18,316 bases of DNA from PVC group bacterium. GTDB lineage: Bacteria; Verrucomicrobiota; Kiritimatiellia; CAIKKV01; PXCX01. This document shows positions 8,338-14,357 of the stretch, piece after piece. A program made the position numbers and the translations under genes. Each line of letters opens with the position of its first letter. Position 1 is the first letter of the stretch. The DNA lies in NCBI GenBank assembly GCA_003565195.1, contig PXCX01000086.1, forward strand, positions 1 to 18,316. The letters run 5' to 3'. The notes beneath the pieces were generated by a model. It was not told the origin of the DNA, did no database searches, and saw nothing but the letters and a program-made list of their open reading frames with translations.

Positions 8338-9705
8338 CTAAGTCTGCAGCTTGTGTTCATCGATTTTCTTTTCAAGGTCAGCCGGACTGATTTTGAGGGT
8401 TTGCGCCACTTTCTGCTTATCGCCACCTTCATTCTGGAGCGCGCGTTCGATTGATTTCTTCTCTTTTTCGCGCAGTAAAAACGCTTTCAGGGACTTGGCG
8501 CGATAGGCATCCGCCTTGCTGGTTTTCCCCGGTATCCGGGTTGCGCGCTGCTTCAACCCTTTGATCATGGCCGGCGGCAACCCTTCTTTACCCAACGTGT
8601 CCTTGGTGAAGGCAAGCGCGTGCTTGATTACATTTTCCATCTCACGCACATTTCCCGGCCAGCTATATTGCTGGAGGATGGCGCATGCTTCCGGGGTTAT
8701 CGTAGGCAAGCGCCGGCCTTCGCCGATAATCTGGCGCAGCGAATGGAATACAAGCGGCAGAATGTCTTCCGGCCGCTGACGCAGGGGTTTGATTTCGATC
8801 GGCAAGGCGCTTAGCCGATAGTAGAGATCCTGACGCAGTTGTCCCTTTTCGACCAACGCGTCCAGCGGCATTATGCTGGAGGTTATCAAGCGTACATTGA
8901 GCGGTACCGATCCATCCCCGTCACAGGTCGGTATCTTTTTTTGCTGCAGAACATTCAACAGCCGGTCCTGTATACTGAGCGGCATGGCATGAATACCTTC
9001 AATATAAAAGGTTCCGCCTTGTGCTTGCTCAAAAGCGCCGGCCTGCGCTGCTCGGTTGCCTTCCGCCGGCGCCCCGAAAAGCGTTCGTTCCAGGATTGCC
9101 TCCGTCATTTCGGTGCAATTACAATGTTCGAACGGTTTATCGCGGCGTTTACTGATCACGTGAATTGTTTTTGCAATCATGGATTTGCCGACGCCGTCCT
9201 CGCCCAGGATCAGAACCATCACCTCGGTTTGCGCAACCCGCTCAACCATTTGGCAAACCTGGCGCATCGATTCACTGGCCGCCACGATGTTTTCGAATCG
9301 GTAATGTTCTTGTGTCGGCTCGCCGACCTCGCTGCTGCGTGTAGCGCCAGCCTCGATTGCCTTTTGAACGGAGACAAACAGTTCATCGACTTTGAACGGT
9401 TTGGTCACGTAGTCGAAGGCGCCGAGTTTCAGCGACTGGATCGCTGTTTCCACCGAGGCATAACCGGTTAACATGATCACCGCCATTTCCGGCTGGCGGT
9501 CATGAGCCCGCTTCAGCAATTCCATGCCGTCTACCGGGGTCATATGTATATCTGAAAGCATCAGATCGAACTGGACGGTATCGAGTAATTGAATGGCCTG
9601 GTTGCCATTATCAACCGCCGTCACATCATAGCCTTCGGTCTTGAGCAGGGTGCTGAGCACATTCAACGTGCTCGGCTCGTCTTCAACTATCAAAATTCTT
9701 GTCAT
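8338..9705 (-). CDS. NtrC-type response regulator with degenerate sigma-54 ATPase domain
   Basis: 455 residues in three domains. The receiver (about 1-118) is intact: acidic pocket Glu8-Asp9, phosphoacceptor Asp52, Thr80 and Lys102. The AAA+ domain (about 137-365) keeps Walker A (GEDGVGKS, 168-175), the arginine-finger region DLYYRLSALPI and sensor II WPGNVREMEN. The GAFTGA loop expected near residue 216 is missing; the sequence runs LFGAPAEGNRAAQAGAFEQA, three residues shorter than the family pattern. Walker B, normally GGTLFLDEI, reads GGTFYIEGI, losing the Asp-Glu pair. The C-terminus resembles a Fis-type helix-turn-helix (about 415-453). I start at ATG 9705, 15 nt after pilC; the TTG at 9720 is less likely. 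No histidine kinase is nearby. Following pilB and pilC, it may regulate that machine. Domain calls are firm; loss of sigma-54 activation is inferred. Confidence 0.9.
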   Translation of the reverse strand: MTRILIVEDEPSTLNVLSTLLKTEGYDVTAVDNGNQAIQLLDTVQFDLMLSDIHMTPVDGMELLKRAHDRQPEMAVIMLTGYASVETAIQSLKLGAFDYVTKPFKVDELFVSVQKAIEAGATRSSEVGEPTQEHYRFENIVAASESMRQVCQMVERVAQTEVMVLILGEDGVGKSMIAKTIHVISKRRDKPFEHCNCTEMTEAILERTLFGAPAEGNRAAQAGAFEQAQGGTFYIEGIHAMPLSIQDRLLNVLQQKKIPTCDGDGSVPLNVRLITSSIMPLDALVEKGQLRQDLYYRLSALPIEIKPLRQRPEDILPLVFHSLRQIIGEGRRLPTITPEACAILQQYSWPGNVREMENVIKHALAFTKDTLGKEGLPPAMIKGLKQRATRIPGKTSKADAYRAKSLKAFLLREKEKKSIERALQNEGGDKQKVAQTLKISPADLEKKIDEHKLQT

Positions 9706-9720
9706 ACACCCGTCCGCCAA

Positions 9721-10884
9721 TTACATTGTGACGACTTCACCGAGCTGGAAGATCGGCAGAAACATCCCGACAAGGATGCCGCCCACGATAACCCCCAAAA
9801 AAACCATTAAAAACGGTTCGATCATGGATGTCAAGCCCGCCAGTGCTGTTTCGACCTCGTCATCATAGAAATCGGCAATACTATCCATCATTTCATCAAT
9901 ACTACCGGTTTTTTCACCGGCCGCCATCATGCGCACCATCATTCCGGGAAACACCGGGTTGTTTTGCAGCGCTACCGAAAGTAGTTCCCCGCTTTCCACC
10001 CTTGTCTGGGCGCGGTTAACCACGCCGGCCACCACTAGGTTGCCGGTGGCTGCGGCGACGATCTCAAGGGCGCTTAAGATCGGAACGCCGCTACGCAGTA
10101 ACTGGGCAAAGGTGCGCGCGAAACGGGCCATGGCAACTTTTTGCAATAATGGCCCGAAAACCGGCATTCGTAGCTTGAAACGATCCATCGCCATGGCGCC
10201 CGATGGCTGTTTGGTCCAGTAACGGAAAACAAAAAACGCGACTACTAAGGCCGGGAAAACGTAAAGACTATAGGCCCGGAACCCGTCACTAAGCGATATC
10301 AAGAACTGGGTAGGCGCCGGCAGGGTGGCGTCAAAGTCCTCGAACATTTCGGCAAAAACCGGCACGATAAAGAGAATCATAGCCACCGCCAGCGCAATCG
10401 AAATGCAAAAAACCACTGTCGGATAGGTCATGGCCGATTTGACCTTGCGTTTGAGCTTGGCGCTGGCTTCAAGAAAGGTGGCTACCCGGCCGACCGTCTC
10501 GGCCAGTTGACCGCCCATCTCACCACTGCGCACCATGCTGATATAGAGACTGTCGAAAACCGACGGATAATTGCGTAGCGCTTCGGAAAACGCGGCGCCA
10601 CCCTCGATGGACTGCTGCAAACCACCGATTACGGCCTTGAAATTCGGATTTACCGCCTGTTCCCGCAACGCGTCCAAGGTGGCCACAATCGACATGCCGG
10701 CACCCAACATGGCCGATAATTGTCGGGAAAAGCCCGGAAGTTCTTTGTTCACGATCTTTCGCGCGCCGGGAACCGAGCGCCGACGTACCATCGGTTGTTT
10801 TTTGTCGCGCCGTCCGGTTTGGGTGGACTTCGTTTTCGACTTTTCGGACGCCGCGTTGGGCCTGTTGCGCACCAGAGGACTCAT
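9721..10884 (-). CDS. pilC: Type IV pilus / type II secretion inner-membrane platform protein (PilC/GspF)
   Basis: The platform protein sits in the inner membrane beneath the growing pilus or pseudopilus and couples it to the assembly ATPase. The 387 residues contain two T2SF domains. The first spans about 50-175 (FSRQLSAMLGAGMSIVATLDAL ending in a membrane helix near 152-175). The second spans about 253-377 (FARTFAQLLRSGVPILSALEIV). Membrane segments lie near 152-175, 205-222 and 354-378. The first 45 residues are rich in Arg, Lys and Ser, in place of the usual folded cytoplasmic segment. AAGGA lies seven bases before ATG 10884. The gene starts 23 nt after pilB, so cotranscription is likely. 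PilC and GspF cannot be told apart from sequence alone here, because no pilin or secretin gene is present. Confidence 0.93.
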   Translation of the reverse strand: MSPLVRNRPNAASEKSKTKSTQTGRRDKKQPMVRRRSVPGARKIVNKELPGFSRQLSAMLGAGMSIVATLDALREQAVNPNFKAVIGGLQQSIEGGAAFSEALRNYPSVFDSLYISMVRSGEMGGQLAETVGRVATFLEASAKLKRKVKSAMTYPTVVFCISIALAVAMILFIVPVFAEMFEDFDATLPAPTQFLISLSDGFRAYSLYVFPALVVAFFVFRYWTKQPSGAMAMDRFKLRMPVFGPLLQKVAMARFARTFAQLLRSGVPILSALEIVAAATGNLVVAGVVNRAQTRVESGELLSVALQNNPVFPGMMVRMMAAGEKTGSIDEMMDSIADFYDDEVETALAGLTSMIEPFLMVFLGVIVGGILVGMFLPIFQLGEVVTM

Positions 10885-10907
10885 AATACATTCCTTAACA
10901 AAAGGCG

Positions 10908-12626
10908 CTACTCGCCGCCGGTAACCGCCAAGACAGCTTCAATGCTGGTTATGCCTTCCCGCACCAGATTCAAACCACCCTGTTTGAGCGTTATCATGCC
11001 GCGCTCTTCTCCCAAACTCCGTATCTGGGAACTGTTCTCGCCTCGCAAAACTGCTTCCCGAATTTTCTCATCAACCAACAGGACCTCCATAATCGCTCCC
11101 CGCCCCTTGTACCCGAGATTGTTGCATTTGGGGCATCCCTTGGCCGTAAAGACCGTGTGACCCTCGAAAAAGTCCGAGGGTATCTTGTTGACTTCAAGAA
11201 TTTCGGGATCGATCGTTTCGGTCTTCTTGCAGGACGGGCAAAGTTTGCGGTAAAGCCGTTGAGCCTGGGCCAGAACCACGGAGTTAGCCAGTAAAAAAGG
11301 TTCAATCCCCATCTCGACCATGCGCGTCACCGCGCCCGCTGCATCGTTGGTATGCAACGTACTTAACACCAAGTGCCCGGTCAACGCGGCCTTCACCGCA
11401 ATTTCAGCAGTTTCACCATCACGAATTTCGCCCACCAGGACAATGTCCGGATCCTGACGCAAAATTGAACGCAAGGCCGACGCAAATGTCAACCCAACCT
11501 GCTCATGCATCTGCACTTGATTTATGCCGGCCAGTTGGTATTCAACTGGATCTTCGCAGGTAATGATGTTGACGTCCGACTGATTCAACTCCTGTAAACA
11601 CGAGTAGAGCGTCGTCGTCTTGCCGCTGCCCGTCGGGCCCGTCACCAAAATAATGCCATGCGGCTGGCTGATCGCATATTGCATTGCTTTTTCCGATACC
11701 GGATCGAGTTTCAGTGATGCCAGATTCGGCATCAACGAACTCTTGTCCAGCGTCCGCATCACAATTTTTTCACCATGCACGGTTGGCAGAACACTGACGC
11801 GTAGATCAATTTCCTTGCCCAAAGCCTTGATCCGGAAGCGACCGTCCTGGGGAATCCGGCGTTCGGCTATATTCATGTCGGACATAATCTTGATCCGCGA
11901 CGTGACCGCTGCCTGCATGTTCTTGGGAGGGCTGGGGGCTTCGACCAGAGCACCATCAACCCGGTAACGCAAACGCAATTGATTCTCCATCGGCTCCAGG
12001 TGAATATCACTGGCTTCTGTACGGATGGCTTCCAGCAGGATCATGTTCACCATCCGGATAACCGGCGCGCCCTCAGCGCTTTGCAACATTTCTTCCAAAT
12101 TCTCTTCTTCATCCTGCTTTTCACGATCCACTTCCACATCGCCGGACTCGTCTTGCATGACCGTGGCCATGTCCAGTCCGTTCGATTGCTTGACAAATAC
12201 CTGGCTCATGACATCAAGGACTTCCGACTCCAAGGCAACCAAAGGCATCAAATCGCAACCGGTGAGCGTCCGCAATTCGTCCTGCCCCATGATATCAAAC
12301 GGATCCCCTAAAGCCACGGTCAAAAGACCCTGGGACTCAAATAAAGGAAGCATCTTCAGCTTTTTCCAGAGCTCTTCAGGTACCCGTTTAAGCAGTGCGG
12401 GGTCGGGCGTAAAACGCGCAAGCCGGATCGGCGGCATGGCCAGATATTCCGACATCGCCAATATCATGTCCGGCCCGGAAACAATTTTTTTCTCCAGCAG
12501 GTATTGCTCGATATTACCGCCGGAGGCAACCACCGCTTCCTCCGCCTGTGCGAGCGTCTCGGCATCAATTGCGCCACGACGCATCAAAACATCCGTCAAT
12601 TTGCGTTTGCTGTTTTGAACGGCCAT
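10908..12626 (-). CDS. pilB: Type IV pilus / type II secretion assembly ATPase (PilB/GspE)
   Basis: Cytoplasmic hexameric ATPase that powers pilus extension or secretion. The 572-residue protein begins with a T2SSE/MshEN-type N-terminal domain (about 9-145), in which the usual RLG-type repeat positions read KLTDVL and NIEQYL. A linker rich in Glu and Asp follows (about 158-183), then the ATPase core. The core shows the Asp box DIHLEP, Walker A GPTGSGKT (330-337), Asp-Pro-rich ITCEDPVEYQ, Walker B with DIVLVGEIRD (394-403) and the His box STLHTND. A four-cysteine zinc site (CPSC at 463-466, CPKC at 498-501) is typical of PilB/GspE rather than PilT. ATG 12626 follows AAGAGG at eight bases; an upstream TTG would add 18 unlikely residues. 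It heads the pilB-pilC-regulator unit. PilB versus GspE is not decidable here. Confidence 0.94.
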   Translation of the reverse strand: MAVQNSKRKLTDVLMRRGAIDAETLAQAEEAVVASGGNIEQYLLEKKIVSGPDMILAMSEYLAMPPIRLARFTPDPALLKRVPEELWKKLKMLPLFESQGLLTVALGDPFDIMGQDELRTLTGCDLMPLVALESEVLDVMSQVFVKQSNGLDMATVMQDESGDVEVDREKQDEEENLEEMLQSAEGAPVIRMVNMILLEAIRTEASDIHLEPMENQLRLRYRVDGALVEAPSPPKNMQAAVTSRIKIMSDMNIAERRIPQDGRFRIKALGKEIDLRVSVLPTVHGEKIVMRTLDKSSLMPNLASLKLDPVSEKAMQYAISQPHGIILVTGPTGSGKTTTLYSCLQELNQSDVNIITCEDPVEYQLAGINQVQMHEQVGLTFASALRSILRQDPDIVLVGEIRDGETAEIAVKAALTGHLVLSTLHTNDAAGAVTRMVEMGIEPFLLANSVVLAQAQRLYRKLCPSCKKTETIDPEILEVNKIPSDFFEGHTVFTAKGCPKCNNLGYKGRGAIMEVLLVDEKIREAVLRGENSSQIRSLGEERGMITLKQGGLNLVREGITSIEAVLAVTGGE

Positions 12627-12709
12627 CGCCTCTACCTCTTTTAGGCGAATTATCAAGGACCCTGACCACCCTGCCGACAACGCATTCGGTCGCCTTGCAG
12701 GGCTTTGTC

Positions 12710-12737
12710 CTCATAATTCCCATTGATTGTTTATCAA
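12710..12737 (-). promoter_or_regulatory. Candidate promoter for pilB unit
   Basis: Minus strand: TTGATA at 12737-12732, then a 16-nt spacer and TATGAG at 12715-12710. The -35 box matches five of six consensus bases and the -10 four of six. The expected start is about 80 nt before the pilB start codon. It overlaps the opposite candidate promoter, so the two units could interfere with each other. Confidence 0.35.
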
Positions 12738-12751
12738 AAAAACGCTAACAT
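12723..12751 (+). promoter_or_regulatory. Candidate promoter for mnmE-mnmG
   Basis: Plus strand: TTGATT at 12723-12728, a 17-nt spacer, and TAACAT at 12746-12751, each matching four of six consensus bases. The predicted transcription start would fall at the left edge of the 9-bp inverted repeat at 12758, leaving a leader of about 190-200 nt before mnmE. Confidence 0.35.
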
Positions 12752-12757
12752 GTCCAG

Positions 12758-12786
12758 CTTGGAAAATGATACGGATGTTTTCCAAG
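12758..12786. repeat. 9-bp inverted repeat (operator-like or leader hairpin)
   Basis: Perfect arms CTTGGAAAA (12758-12766) and TTTTCCAAG (12778-12786) surround 11 nt. It sits just downstream of the candidate mnmE promoter, where a repressor site or an RNA hairpin could act. As a hairpin it ends in GGGAAA, not a T-run, so a terminator is unlikely. Confidence 0.5.
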
Positions 12787-12935
12787 GGAAACGGCCGTTA
12801 TCGTCATCGGACACGCACACCCAAATCTGTAACATGCATCAAACTAACGATTTGCGTATACGAGTACGGCACGGTGGGACGACTGCCCATGCCGAATCCC
12901 GGAGCAATGGGGTTTATCAGCGCAATCTTGTCTTC

Positions 12936-12963
12936 AACCGTGAACCGTGAATCATGAACGTCC
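12936..12963 (+). repeat. 7-bp-periodic repeat spanning the mnmE start codon
   Basis: Consecutive 7-mers read AACCGTG, AACCGTG, AATCATG, AACGTCC. The ATG of the third unit is the mnmE start codon. The repeat occupies the place where a ribosome-binding site would be expected, and none is seen. Confidence 0.6.
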
Positions 12964-14354
12964 CCTCGAACCAGGATACCATCGCCGCGATTGCAACCGC
13001 AGCCGGAGAATCGGCGATCGCCATCGTTAGGCTTTCGGGTCCGGAATCCTTTACCATCGCGGACCGGATTTTTGCATGTCGTGCCCCCAAACCATCGCAA
13101 AGGCCGCCGCGTACCTTTATTTTTGGCCATGTTATGGACCACGACTCGCTTGGTGCCAACGGGAACCCAAGGCGTATCGATGAAGCTCTGCTGTTGCTTT
13201 TCCAGGCACCCCATAGTTTTACCTGTCAGGATGTGGTCGAGTTTCAGTGTCATGGTGGCATGATGTCAGCGCAACGCATCTATCGGACGCTGCTGGCCCA
13301 GGGGGCCCGCCCTGCCGAACCGGGTGAATTTACGCGCCGCGCCTTTCTCAACGGCCGGATCGACCTGATCAAGGCCGAAGCGGTGATCGATATGATCAAT
13401 GCCCAAACACAGCGCGCCGCAACCGTGGCTGCGGAACAGCTCGACGGCTGTCTAAGTCAAGCCATGGAAGAGCTTTACGACAATATTATGCTTGTGCTGG
13501 CCGAAATTGAAGCGCGACTCGATTTTCCCGAGGACGATATGCCGCCGTTAGAAGAAGAGCACTGGCGACCCGTTTTGTCGCGAACGATCGAAACCCTCGA
13601 GAAGCTGCTGGCTACCTGGGATCAGGGACGCAGGGTCCGGCACGGAGCCGTCGTCGTGATTGCCGGCTGCGTCAATGCCGGCAAATCGACCTTGCTGAAC
13701 AGCTTGCTGGGCCGCGAGCGTGCGATTGTCAGTGCCCAACCGGGCACCACGCGCGACAGTATTGAAGAAGGCTTCGTTTTGAACGGAATTCCGATTCGCT
13801 TGATGGACACCGCCGGATACCGCCAAACCGGATGCGGCATCGAAAAAGAAGGGATGGCACGATCCGATCATTTGCGCCGGACCGCTGACGCCTTGCTTTA
13901 TGTGATCGACGCTTCGGAACCCTTGCGAGAACGCGATCGCCGGAACCTTGCCGAAGCTCCTCTCGATCGAACCGCGCTGGTATTCACTAAAATTGATCTG
14001 GGGATACGAATTGAGCAGACGGATTATCCGGAGTTGCCGGCGGTTTTTACAAACTTGACTGCACCCGCTGAGCGCGCTGAATCGGTCAAAAACCTGCTGG
14101 CCGGTATTTTGGCTTGCGGCGCCGAGAATCTGGAGGGCACGCCGCTTATAGCCGAACGTCACCGTAATCTATTGCAGCGCAGTCTTTTATGTATACGTGA
14201 AGCTGCTTGCTTATTGGAGCTGGACGAGGGCTCACATGTTCCTGCCACGATCGTCTTGCGCGACGCCTTGTCCTGTCTCGATGAGTGCCTCGGCAAAACA
14301 TTCAGCGACACCCTTTTGGATACGGTATTTTCCAAATTCTGCATCGGAAAGTAA
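12954..14354 (+). CDS. mnmE: tRNA modification GTPase MnmE
   Basis: MnmE, with MnmG, builds the aminomethyl-type group on carbon 5 of wobble uridine 34 in certain tRNAs. The 466 residues start with the folate-binding domain (DTIAAIATAAGESAIAIVRLSGP, 8-30, and the HGG and GEFTRRAFLNGRIDL segments). A helical domain follows, interrupted by the G domain: G1 GCVNAGKS (238-245), G2 GTTRD (264-268), G3 DTAG (285-288), a Glu297 aligning with the hydrolysis-linked glutamate of E. coli (282), and G4 TKID (345-348, Thr instead of the common Asn). The protein ends in the family CIGK motif with Cys463. ATG 12954 is the only sensible start: an in-frame TGA lies at 12948-12950. There is no visible ribosome-binding site. 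mnmG follows after 3 nt, so the two are surely cotranscribed. Confidence 0.97.
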   Translation: MNVPSNQDTIAAIATAAGESAIAIVRLSGPESFTIADRIFACRAPKPSQRPPRTFIFGHVMDHDSLGANGNPRRIDEALLLLFQAPHSFTCQDVVEFQCHGGMMSAQRIYRTLLAQGARPAEPGEFTRRAFLNGRIDLIKAEAVIDMINAQTQRAATVAAEQLDGCLSQAMEELYDNIMLVLAEIEARLDFPEDDMPPLEEEHWRPVLSRTIETLEKLLATWDQGRRVRHGAVVVIAGCVNAGKSTLLNSLLGRERAIVSAQPGTTRDSIEEGFVLNGIPIRLMDTAGYRQTGCGIEKEGMARSDHLRRTADALLYVIDASEPLRERDRRNLAEAPLDRTALVFTKIDLGIRIEQTDYPELPAVFTNLTAPAERAESVKNLLAGILACGAENLEGTPLIAERHRNLLQRSLLCIREAACLLELDEGSHVPATIVLRDALSCLDECLGKTFSDTLLDTVFSKFCIGK

Positions 14355-14357
14355 ACC

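Larger units (their letters stand above)
12627..12953. promoter_or_regulatory. Divergent intergenic region between pilB and mnmE
   Basis: This 327-nt stretch has no convincing gene. It holds candidate promoters facing both ways near 12710-12751, a 9-bp inverted repeat at 12758-12786, and a 7-bp-periodic segment that runs into the mnmE start at 12936-12963. Two short overlapping open frames reach from about 12723 to 12957, but they lack ribosome-binding sites and family resemblance. I regard them as chance. Confidence 0.6.

Noticed and set aside
12868..12912. 5S rRNA-like words (GGTGGGAC and CCCATGCCGAATCCCGGAG) in the mnmE leader
   Set aside because: They resemble the central part of bacterial 5S rRNA, but the flanking helices and the rest of the roughly 120-nt molecule are not present, and there are no 16S or 23S neighbours.
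12627..12953. Replication origin in the pilB-mnmE gap
   Set aside because: The region is AT-richer and near mnmE-mnmG, but I see no DnaA boxes of the TTATNCACA type there or in 17777-18316.
13988..13999. MnmE G4 motif TKID instead of NKID as a lost function
   Set aside because: Thr at the first position of this motif occurs in functional GTPases such as EngB, and all other G motifs and the CIGK end are intact.
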